DNA from: Gemmatimonadota bacterium | Lineage (GTDB): Bacteria; Latescibacterota; UBA2968; UBA8231 | Direction: 5' to 3' | DNA: 27,912 bases | Assembly: GCA_009840005.1 (NCBI GenBank) | Contig: VXOR01000051.1 | Span: 1 to 27,912 of the forward strand | Shown here: piece after piece, positions 8,002-14,647 of the stretch | Layout of the letters: each line of letters starts with the position of its first letter | Numbering within the stretch: position 1 is the first letter of the stretch | The notes under the pieces: generated by a model | The model's database searches: none | What the model saw: only the letters and a program-made list of their open reading frames with translations | Told to the model about the DNA's origin: nothing | Position numbers and translations under genes: made by a program

Positions 8002-8099
8002 GCGGTAAAAGGAACGAATCGCCCCCTTGCGATGTCTATACTGAAGCTCCGCCATTTTATGCGGCAAAAGGAATGAATCGTCCCTTTTCGATGTCTATA
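8002..8099. repeat. Two-unit direct repeat of 39 bases
   Basis: The unit at 8002-8040 starts GCGGTAAAAGGAACGAATCG and ends GATGTCTATA. The unit at 8061-8099 starts GCGGCAAAAGGAATGAATCG and ends with the same GATGTCTATA. They differ at a few positions and recur at a period of 59 bases. Each contains a small stem: ATCGC/GCGAT in the first, ATCG/CGAT in the second. Two units are too few for a CRISPR array. Paired regulator sites or decayed mobile-element ends are possible. Confidence 0.7.
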
Positions 8100-8241
8100 A
8101 CTTATAACCAAGCCCTGCCACAACACGCCTTTTTACCTATTTATGGGACATCGAACTAGCTCGTCGTCGGCAAGGAACAGAAGGCTCGTGGAGGCAGAAG
8201 TGCGGAAAATAGTTCAAAGTGCTTCTGTTTGTTATATTCCT

Positions 8242-8358
8242 AACTGATGTTACGCAGCCTTATGCACCTTAGCTGCGGCCACTTCGACAAGCTCAGTGGC
8301 CAGGTACTGAATTCAGCATCGGGCACTGAGCCTGTCGAAGTGCCGAGTAACGTCAGTT
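8242..8358. mobile_element. MITE-like palindromic element with 12-base terminal inverted repeats
   Basis: AACTGATGTTAC (8242-8253) and GTAACGTCAGTT (8347-8358) are inverted with one mismatch. Nested inside is a longer pair, CACTTCGACAAGCTCAGTG (8280-8298) and CACTGAGCCTGTCGAAGTG (8324-8342), again with one mismatch. The inner arm is a string I recognise as a widespread dispersed repeat in many bacterial genomes. The element is non-coding. Part of the outer end, GTCAGTTCCT, recurs at 18834-18843 next to another palindrome. It lies between a promoter-like TATATTCC and the lipoprotein start. Confidence 0.6.
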
Positions 8359-8405
8359 CCTGATCATAATGGCGCAAGGCGATAGCAACCTCGCGCCTAG
8401 GAAAA

Positions 8406-8993
8406 TTGCGCGTGAATGGCTCCGTAAAAAAAACTTTGTGCCTCGTGGCCTTTGGCTTGGGGGCGCTGTGTCTGCACGGCTGTCTGGAGCTGGTGCGCAG
8501 GCCAGCGGCGGGCGAACCCATCGGCTACGAGTACGCCTCAGTCGCCGACACCACAGCCACGAGCGCAGCTACTGTCCAACCCGCGCCGGTGCTAGTTGTT
8601 ATAGATCGCCCCAAGCGCTCGCGCCAGCAGTTGCAAAACATCGAGCAGGTCAACAAATACGCGCTCTGGTGCATTGAAAACGCCATGTGGAACGAGGCCC
8701 AATCGCACATGGAACGCGCCCTAGCGCAAGACAGCTCGTCGGCCAGCTTGCACAACAACCTAGGGGTCATCTACGAGCGGCTCGGCATGACCGACAAAGC
8801 CGCTCAATTCTACGAGCGGGCGCGGGCCCTCAATCCCACCCGCGAAGCTTATGTCGCCAATTTGCGCCATCTGCAACAATACCAGCAGGCCAGTCTCGAC
8901 TCTACAGACTCACTTGATATATTCAGAGCGGACGATGGTCCGCGGCCGCGGACCAGACGTCCGGACCATTCACCCACATCCACGGGAGAGTGA
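8406..8993 (+). CDS. TPR-repeat lipoprotein
   Basis: This is a 195-residue exported lipoprotein. The hydrophobic leader ends in LCLHGC, a good lipobox with C26 as the lipid anchor. After a Thr/Ala-rich linker, residues about 75-150 hold tetratricopeptide helices, seen in MWNEAQSHMERALAQDSSSA and LHNNLGVIYERLGMTDKAA, followed by QFYERARALNP. TPRs bind partner proteins, here probably in the periplasm. The start is a TTG at 8406 with AGGA just upstream; a GTG at 8412 is equally possible. The stop overlaps the GTG of the next gene by four bases, so the two are translationally coupled. The likely partner is the large metallopeptidase/barrel protein encoded next. Confidence 0.82.
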   Translation: MRVNGSVKKTLCLVAFGLGALCLHGCLELVRRPAAGEPIGYEYASVADTTATSAATVQPAPVLVVIDRPKRSRQQLQNIEQVNKYALWCIENAMWNEAQSHMERALAQDSSSASLHNNLGVIYERLGMTDKAAQFYERARALNPTREAYVANLRHLQQYQQASLDSTDSLDIFRADDGPRPRTRRPDHSPTSTGE

Positions 8994-11900
8994 ACGTGCA
9001 GGCTATAACGAGATTCCACAGCCTCGCCTGCGCCGCCCTGCTCGCTTGGGGCACCGCAGACCTCTGCGCCCAAGACATTCTCACCTTGCAGTTGCAGCAA
9101 GGGTTCGGGAAAAACAAGGTCCGCTACCGAGACTTCCAGTGGGAAATCCTCGAAAGCGAGCACATAGAGCTCCACTTTGAGTCTGAATTCCAGAATCTGG
9201 CCGTGCAGGCGATCGAGTACCTTGAAGAGGGCTACGATCACATCAGCCAAATTTTGCACCACGACCTTTCGCATCGGCCGCCGGTCGTCATCTATCAGTC
9301 ACACTACCAGTTCCAGCAGACCAATATCTTCCCCGACTTTCTGCCGCCTGGCGTCGCTGGCTTTGCCGAGCCGCTGCGCTTCCGCATGGTAGTTCCCTTT
9401 GCGGGCGATCTCGACGAGTTCCGCAATGTCCTCGTCCACGAGTTGGCCCACATCTTCCAGTACGACATCGTTCACAAAGGCCCCATTCGCCGCATCACCA
9501 GCCCGATCGTCCAGCCGCCCACTTGGCTGATGGAGGGTATGGCCGAATACACCACTCCGGGCCGCAACACCATCGATGAAATGGTCCTCCGCGACGCCGT
9601 ACTCACCGACGGCCTCATCCCCCTCGAAACCATGAATGCGGCTTGGGGCCAAGGCAACGTATTCCTCGCATATAAGCAAAGCCACGCGCTCATGGAATAC
9701 ATTGCCGAGCACTACGGCCCGGAAAAAATCAGCCGCATCCTCCGCCTGTGGGACAGCCAGCACGATACCGACAAGCTCATGGATCGCCTGATCGGCATGG
9801 ACTTGCAAACCCTCGACGAGCGCTGGTCGGCCCAGATGCGCAAAGCCTACTGGCCCCTCTTACAGACGCGCGACTACACCTCTGAATTCGCCGAGGAAAT
9901 AGGCGACGACGAGAATATCCACAGCTTCTCCAGCGCCTGCTGGTCGCTCAGCGGCGACATGCTCGCCGTCCATTCCTCAGACGGGATCGAACAGCACGTG
10001 GACATCATCCGCCTGCGCGATGCCTCGCTCGTCGAGCGCGTCACTGAGAGTATGCGCGCCGCCGACTACGATCACCTCAGCATCGGCAGCGGCACCGTGG
10101 CTTGGGCACAGGACGGCCAGACCATCGCCTTCGTCGCCAAAGAAGGTCCCCGCGACCGCATCATGCTGTGGAACCTCTACGACAAGAAGCTCGTGCAAAC
10201 CCTGACCATGCCCGATTTGGATCTCGTCGAGAGCCTAGCCTGGTCGCCCGACAGCCGCCACCTCGCCTTTATCGGCACAGGGCAAGGCCAGAGCGATCTC
10301 TACCTCATCGAGGTGCAGACCGGCGAACGGCGTCAGCTCACGGGCACGCCCGAGCGGGAAGATTATCCGAACTGGTCGCCCGACGGCCAGCGCATCGCCT
10401 TTAGCAGCAAGTACCGCAACCAGTTCGACATCAAAATTTACGATCTAGCCGAGGGCACAGCGCACGCGGCCATCTCCAGCTCCACCGACGATTTGTGGCC
10501 TCAATGGCTGCCCGAAGGCAACAAGCTGCTCTTCGTCTCCACCCGCGACAAGATAAACGACCTCTTCGTTTACCATCTCGACGAGAGCCGTGAATTCCGC
10601 CTGACCCGCAGCCTCAGCGGCATTATGAACCCCGCTCTCTCGCCCGACGGGCGGCAGATTGTGTTCAACACCTACTTCAAGGGCCGCAGTCATCTCTACC
10701 AGATGGCTATGCCCGAATGGCCCGAGGTCAAGCGCAAAGACGCCCAGCTACTGGCCCGTGTGGCCGAAGCTGTACCGCCGGTCGAGGTAGCACCGCCAGC
10801 CGAAGCAGAGCCGCCAACTGAAGCAGAGCCGCAAGTCACCGAGGCCCTAGCTATAGAGATGCCTCAGGTGCGACCCGCGGTAGAGGGTGACGCCGTACTC
10901 TCCGACCAAGGCGGTACCCCGGGCCTAGAGCAGGTCTCGGCTCCGAAGGACTCGGAACTTTCGGACGCCGCCGTGCTGCTAGCCGGGGCCAGCGGCTCGC
11001 CGACGCCCACTGAATCCCAAGAGCCGCAGGCCACCGTCCAGCTTATCGCCGACGACGGCGACGATGAACTGGAACTGCGCCGTCGCCGCTATACCCCCAA
11101 GCTCGAATTCGACGGCATTTCCGTGCAGATGGGCTATTTTGATGGGTTCTTATCGTCGATTGCCCAGCTAAGCATGAGCGATCTTTTGGGCAATCACTCG
11201 TTGGTTTTGGCTACGGATTACGTGGCCGCGCAGGACATCAGCAATGACTTCAACTTTGCCGCTAGCTACAGCTACTACGGCAAGCGCCCCACGTACCACG
11301 TATCCATTTTCAATTGGAACCAGTACTTCATCAACAATCGCAACTTCCTGGTCCAAGGCCGCACCCCGGCTCGGGGCATTAGCCGTCTCCAGCAGCGCGG
11401 AGCGTTGGCCAACGCCAGCTATCCGCTCGACCTGTACCGCCGCCTCGACCTGAGCTATACCTATGTCGGCGAGCAAGAAGAACAGGTCAGTCCTTTCTAC
11501 GAGCCAGATTCTACTGCTACCAGTACTCATCTATTCAAGACCGCATACGTCCACGACTCCATTACCTACGGTCTTTTGGGTGCCACCGCTGGCAAGCGCT
11601 ACTTTCTCTCGGTGGGGCGCACGCTTAGCCTTGGCTCAACCACGCGCTCTTTCTCGCACCTCGAATTCGACTATCGCCACTACTTGCGGCTGGGGCGTTG
11701 GTCGGTGCTGGGCCTGCGAGCCTATAGCGTGGGGTCTTTGGGCCGCGATGCCCTCGAATACAACCTAGGGGGGCCGACTTGGTTCCTGCCCTTCTATACA
11801 GGCTTCAACCTCAACACTGGTCCGCTACGCGGCTACCAGTTCTCGGCCTTCACTGGTAGCCGGGTCCTACTGACCAACGTCGAGTTGCGCGTCCCCTTTG

Positions 11901-12193
11901 TGCGCGGCATCCTTTTTGGCTGGCCCGGCACCTTCCTGATTCCGGCGGTTGATGGCAGCCTGTTTATGGATATGGGCATGGCTTGGAACAAGGACGACGA
12001 AATCGACCTGTGGCCCTTTCGCAACCCACACGCCGCGCTCACATCCTCCCCACGACAGGTACACGCCAGCGTCGGCTTCGGCCTCTTAGTGTACTTCTTG
12101 CTGCCGATGAACTTTGAATTCGCCAGACAGATGGACCTACAAGGCAACTTCTCGGACTTCAAATTTCACTTCAGCTTTGGACAGAGCTTTTGA
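8990..12193 (+). CDS. Outer-membrane fusion: metallopeptidase + TolB-like propeller + Omp85-like barrel
   Basis: This 1067-residue exported protein has a signal peptide ending near CAQ/D (residue 27). Residues about 45-290 form a peptidase-MA-like zinc domain with H150-E-L-A-H154 and, 28 residues on, WLMEGMAEY with E182 as third ligand. Residues about 300-575 hold PD40/TolB-type blades (LAWSPDSRHLAFIG, PNWSPDGQRIAFSS, PALSPDGRQIVFNT). A Pro/Glu-rich linker covers about 590-690. From about 695 to the end is a beta-barrel whose last strand is FKFHFSFGQSF, ending in Phe. The GTG start overlaps the upstream stop, and the TGA overlaps the next start. It probably anchors a surface or periplasmic protease in the outer membrane. 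The three modules are clear. Their combined function is unknown. Confidence 0.85.
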   Translation: MNVQAITRFHSLACAALLAWGTADLCAQDILTLQLQQGFGKNKVRYRDFQWEILESEHIELHFESEFQNLAVQAIEYLEEGYDHISQILHHDLSHRPPVVIYQSHYQFQQTNIFPDFLPPGVAGFAEPLRFRMVVPFAGDLDEFRNVLVHELAHIFQYDIVHKGPIRRITSPIVQPPTWLMEGMAEYTTPGRNTIDEMVLRDAVLTDGLIPLETMNAAWGQGNVFLAYKQSHALMEYIAEHYGPEKISRILRLWDSQHDTDKLMDRLIGMDLQTLDERWSAQMRKAYWPLLQTRDYTSEFAEEIGDDENIHSFSSACWSLSGDMLAVHSSDGIEQHVDIIRLRDASLVERVTESMRAADYDHLSIGSGTVAWAQDGQTIAFVAKEGPRDRIMLWNLYDKKLVQTLTMPDLDLVESLAWSPDSRHLAFIGTGQGQSDLYLIEVQTGERRQLTGTPEREDYPNWSPDGQRIAFSSKYRNQFDIKIYDLAEGTAHAAISSSTDDLWPQWLPEGNKLLFVSTRDKINDLFVYHLDESREFRLTRSLSGIMNPALSPDGRQIVFNTYFKGRSHLYQMAMPEWPEVKRKDAQLLARVAEAVPPVEVAPPAEAEPPTEAEPQVTEALAIEMPQVRPAVEGDAVLSDQGGTPGLEQVSAPKDSELSDAAVLLAGASGSPTPTESQEPQATVQLIADDGDDELELRRRRYTPKLEFDGISVQMGYFDGFLSSIAQLSMSDLLGNHSLVLATDYVAAQDISNDFNFAASYSYYGKRPTYHVSIFNWNQYFINNRNFLVQGRTPARGISRLQQRGALANASYPLDLYRRLDLSYTYVGEQEEQVSPFYEPDSTATSTHLFKTAYVHDSITYGLLGATAGKRYFLSVGRTLSLGSTTRSFSHLEFDYRHYLRLGRWSVLGLRAYSVGSLGRDALEYNLGGPTWFLPFYTGFNLNTGPLRGYQFSAFTGSRVLLTNVELRVPFVRGILFGWPGTFLIPAVDGSLFMDMGMAWNKDDEIDLWPFRNPHAALTSSPRQVHASVGFGLLVYFLLPMNFEFARQMDLQGNFSDFKFHFSFGQSF

Positions 12194-12873
12194 TTGCTAC
12201 TCTCGTATTGCTCATTGGTCTAGCGGGCTGCGGCGGCCGCAGCGCTTTTACGCGCGTCGAGTTTCGCGCCCCGTCGCAACCCGATCCAGTCTTGCGCCCC
12301 TACCTAGCGGAAGTCGATCACATCGGCGTCGTTTGCGCGACCAACATCGAACCCTTTCGGGAGCTAGACATCGAGAAGGTCATGGCGCGTCTGTCCAATG
12401 CCGTGGTCCGCAGCCTCGGCAACATGCCCAAGACCGAAGTGATGAACCAAGACGAAATTACCTACCAACTCAAGGGAATTCGCCTCGACTCGACGAGCGT
12501 CCACCAAGACTCGGTACAGGCCGTTCTCAAGGAAGAACTCGAGCTCGACGCTTTAGTCTTGATCGAGCTGAGGCACTTACAGGCGCGGATGATGCCCATG
12601 TCGCCCACGCCCTATGGCATGTCGCCCAACCCCGGTATAGACTTGACCATAGATCTCAAGGTCAGCCTGCTCAATCTCAACACCAATCAAGTCTGGCAGC
12701 AGGGGGGCACGCAGCGCAATTACCAGCCGGTGCAACTACAGCTTTTCGGCGGCAATAAACAAGGCGAGCGCCAACTGCTCATGGCCCTTGCCCGCCCACT
12801 GCAACGCTTCCTCTTCCGCATCGCCCCACCACCCAAGCCGCAGAGCCGCCACTTTGATCTAAGTGGCGACTAG
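12190..12873 (+). CDS. Small lipoprotein, function unknown
   Basis: This 227-residue lipoprotein has a very short leader, MIATLVLLIGLAGCGG, with the lipobox LAGC and C14 as anchor. The TTG start at 12190 overlaps the TGA of the preceding gene. I prefer it because it gives exactly a signal peptide; no better start is available. The mature part has a mixed alpha/beta pattern: a region about 30-60 (VDHIGVVCATNIEPF), a central helix (VLKEELELDALVLIELRHLQ) and a strand VSLLNLNTNQVWQQGG. This loosely resembles LpoB/CsgG-type lipoproteins, but I cannot assign a family. It is the last gene of the TPR-protease operon, so a role in assembling or tethering the large barrel protein is a guess. Confidence 0.75.
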   Translation: MIATLVLLIGLAGCGGRSAFTRVEFRAPSQPDPVLRPYLAEVDHIGVVCATNIEPFRELDIEKVMARLSNAVVRSLGNMPKTEVMNQDEITYQLKGIRLDSTSVHQDSVQAVLKEELELDALVLIELRHLQARMMPMSPTPYGMSPNPGIDLTIDLKVSLLNLNTNQVWQQGGTQRNYQPVQLQLFGGNKQGERQLLMALARPLQRFLFRIAPPPKPQSRHFDLSGD

Positions 12874-12877
12874 GCAC

Positions 12878-12910
12878 AAAAAAAGCGGAGGGCCTTTTGT
12901 GGCCTCCGCT
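12878..12910 (-). terminator. Intrinsic terminator for the toxin-antitoxin operon
   Basis: Read leftward, AGCGGAGGCC and GGCCCTCCGCT form a 10-bp stem with one bulged base and a 6-base loop (12910-12884), followed by seven Ts. It lies 37 bases past the toxin stop. There is no T-run on the plus side, so it does not clearly serve the convergent lipoprotein gene. Confidence 0.85.
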
Positions 12911-12946
12911 GGTACTATCATAGTCAGGAGCCTCTGCTGAGAGCGC

Positions 12947-13378
12947 TCATAGGCATTCGTCAAGGCGGTCTGCCCATATTTGCAGAAATTCCTCAGGCGT
13001 CGCAATACTCACTCCTAGGTGTGGGAAGTCGTTCGGATTGCGCGTGATCAGAACATGGGCTCCAATTCGAACGGCAGAATGGAACTGGATGGCGTCCTCA
13101 AAATCGTCGCAGGCTGAGTCGGTAGCCTGATTGATAATTTTGGTATCAGGAGCCACGGAATCGAATGTATCCCGCAGCAGTTTCAAAACCTTTTCGGCCT
13201 TTGTTTTGCTTTCGGCTTTGCGAACGATGTAGTAAATGTTGTTGAAGCTAATGGCTGAAATAAACGCCGTAATTTCCCCGCGCTCGGCCAGCGTCCAAAC
13301 GTATGCAGAAGCTCGATAGTGGGGCTCACGGCGCGTGAGTACATCCAGCAGAACATTGGTATCGACCAGCGCGATCAC
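12947..13378 (-). CDS. PIN-domain toxin (VapC-type ribonuclease)
   Basis: This is a 143-residue PIN-domain protein, the usual size for VapC-like type II toxins, which cut specific RNAs using Mg2+. The N-terminal motif VDTNVLLDVL holds D6. A mid region SFNNIYYIVRK stands where other families have the second acidic residue. D95 (in FEDAIQ) and the ITRNPNDF segment (D117) complete the metal site. The start is a GTG whose first base is the last base of the antitoxin stop (TAGTG), so the pair is translationally coupled. The neighbour supplies the antitoxin. Confidence 0.9.
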   Translation of the reverse strand: MIALVDTNVLLDVLTRREPHYRASAYVWTLAERGEITAFISAISFNNIYYIVRKAESKTKAEKVLKLLRDTFDSVAPDTKIINQATDSACDDFEDAIQFHSAVRIGAHVLITRNPNDFPHLGVSIATPEEFLQIWADRLDECL

Positions 13379-13632
13379 TACCGTACCCCGTACTTTTCAG
13401 CAAGCGCGTTCTCGAGCAACTCGCTCTCCGTGCGATCCGTTGGCAGCTTCACGATTCCGGATGCACTGAGCGCAATCGGGCCTAAGGTGTCTTTAGGATC
13501 GCATTCTTGGTCAATCGTGCGAAAAAGCCGGACGAAAAGTGCCGAAACACTGGTTTTCTTTTTCGCCGCAATTCGCTTAGTTTCCGCGATGACTTCCTCT
13601 GGTGCACTCAGGGTCAGCTTTTTAACGGCCAT
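13378..13632 (-). CDS. Antitoxin of the PIN-toxin pair (DUF6364-like)
   Basis: This 84-residue protein begins MAVKKLTLSAPEEVIAETKR, followed by IAAKKKTSVSALFVRLFRTI. That is a ribbon-helix-helix-like N-terminus of the kind seen in DUF6364 antitoxins. The C-terminal part (PTDRTESELLENALAEKYGV) probably wraps the toxin. The ATG has AGGAGG 6 bases upstream. It overlaps the toxin by one base. Such proteins usually repress their own promoter, and an exact 8-base inverted repeat lies just upstream. Confidence 0.85.
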   Translation of the reverse strand: MAVKKLTLSAPEEVIAETKRIAAKKKTSVSALFVRLFRTIDQECDPKDTLGPIALSASGIVKLPTDRTESELLENALAEKYGVR

Positions 13633-13658
13633 CTTAGCCTCCTATTAGACTGCATTTA

Positions 13659-13687
13659 TACGTATTATTTTTTTGAAAAAATACGTA
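13659..13687. promoter_or_regulatory. Candidate operator upstream of the antitoxin
   Basis: TACGTATT (13659-13666) and AATACGTA (13680-13687) are exact inverted repeats separated by 13 AT-rich bases. They begin 27 bases before the antitoxin start codon, where the promoter should lie. Type II antitoxins commonly bind such palindromes to autoregulate. No binding evidence is available from sequence alone. Confidence 0.5.
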
Positions 13688-13768
13688 ATCTTGAACCCAA
13701 GTGTCAAGCATATCAAAAGCCGAAGGAACTCGACAGGATAGGATCCACGCCGACGCTGCCATTTAAGC

Positions 13769-13801
13769 AAAAAAAAACGGAGGGCTACGAAAGGCCCTCC
13801 G
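13769..13801 (-). terminator. Intrinsic terminator for the envelope operon
   Basis: Read leftward, CGGAGGGC and GCCCTCCG form an 8-bp perfect stem (13801-13778) with an 8-base loop, followed by nine Ts. It lies 24 bases after the Gly/Tyr lipoprotein stop. Its sequence closely resembles the terminator at 12878-12910. Confidence 0.88.
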
Positions 13802-13825
13802 CTTTACTGTGTCTCTAGCGAAAAG

Positions 13826-14566
13826 TCAGCGCCGGCGCTTCTTGGGCTTGGCTGATTCCTTTGTCGTGGACGATTTGGAGGCTGGTGCCGATGTGGCTGC
13901 GGGCGCTTTCGTCGCCGACGTACTCGGCGGCGAACTGACCGAAGATCGCGATGTAGGAGCAGGTGCATTACTGGCCGAGGACCGCGACGTAGGTGTAGGA
14001 GCGCTGCGCACCCGAGGCTCTACCCGCCGCTGCCACACATTTTCTTCGCGCCGCTGTCTTTCGGTCGCCGCGGCCGGATCGGCAATCGCCGGCGTCGTAT
14101 TCAGCCGACTCGCCGCACGCAAATCGTCGAGTTGGCGAGTACTGATCAGTTCATAACCTGGCGACACGTAGTAACCACTCGAACTCCGATAGTATGGATC
14201 ATAGCCATAACTATAGGGGCCATAGCCGCCATAGTAGGAGGGGTAGCCGCCGTAGTAATAGGGGTAGCCGCCGTAGTAGTGGCGAGAGGTAGGATAATAG
14301 CCGCCGTAGCCACCATAGCCGCCATAGCCACCGTAGTAGCCGCCATATCTACCATAGCCACCGCGCACACCCGGATAGCGATAAAGATCGTCCATGTAGT
14401 CGCGGTCGTCGAATTGGCCAACCGTGGGAGCCTCGACATCTCGGGTCAGCTCCTCGTCGTGCAGACTGGCCGTCTCGTATGGGCTACTGAGCACTGTGTA
14501 GCAGCCGCTGGCCATCAGCGCAGTTAGCGGCAAGGCCGAATAAAAAATAAAAGCCTTCATTTTCAT
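13826..14566 (-). CDS. Gly/Tyr-rich lipoprotein with basic tail
   Basis: This 246-residue protein has a signal peptide and the lipobox MASGC (C22). Residues about 68-135 are almost only Gly and Tyr in GGY/YGGY repeats, with GGYGGYGGYGGYY and YYGGYPYYYGGYPSYYGGYG. A short folded-looking stretch (ELISTRQLDDLRAASRLN) follows. The C-terminal 80 residues are Ser/Thr/Pro/Ala-rich and end KPKKRRR. Gly-Tyr repeats occur in structural and adhesive proteins. I know no family for this one. AAGGAGG lies 7 bases before the ATG and can pair with upstream CTCC (hairpin 14586-14575), which might mask the ribosome site. It is the last gene of the run that starts with the histidine kinase. Confidence 0.8.
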   Translation of the reverse strand: MKMKAFIFYSALPLTALMASGCYTVLSSPYETASLHDEELTRDVEAPTVGQFDDRDYMDDLYRYPGVRGGYGRYGGYYGGYGGYGGYGGYYPTSRHYYGGYPYYYGGYPSYYGGYGPYSYGYDPYYRSSSGYYVSPGYELISTRQLDDLRAASRLNTTPAIADPAAATERQRREENVWQRRVEPRVRSAPTPTSRSSASNAPAPTSRSSVSSPPSTSATKAPAATSAPASKSSTTKESAKPKKRRR

Positions 14567-14647
14567 AAATTAACCTCCTTGAGGAGTGTTAAACTCATCT
14601 TTCAGCCTGAATATACACAAACCAGCAACTGAAGCAAAAAAATAACC

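Larger units (their letters stand above)
7894..8405. other. 512-base intergenic region between divergent envelope genes
   Basis: No convincing gene lies here. It contains a two-unit tandem repeat (8002-8099), a TATATTCC promoter-like box at 8233-8240 on the plus strand, and a palindromic element with terminal inverted repeats (8242-8358). The short open frames are not conserved-looking and run through the repeats. It must hold the promoters for the leftward Omp85 gene and the rightward lipoprotein operon. Confidence 0.6.

Noticed and set aside
8002..8099. CRISPR-like repeat pair
   Set aside because: There are only two degenerate units, with no further spacers and no cas genes in the window.
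7920..8159. 79-codon plus-strand frame in the divergent intergenic region
   Set aside because: It runs through both 39-base repeat units, has no ribosome site or recognisable motif, and is best read as non-coding repeat DNA.
13507..13818. 103-codon plus-strand frame across the antitoxin upstream region
   Set aside because: It is antisense to the antitoxin, crosses the operator palindrome and a terminator, and shows no domain.
14200..14380. Short tandem DNA repeat array in the Gly/Tyr region
   Set aside because: The periodicity follows GGY codon usage inside a proper reading frame with signal peptide and ribosome site, so it is coding and not a satellite or CRISPR.
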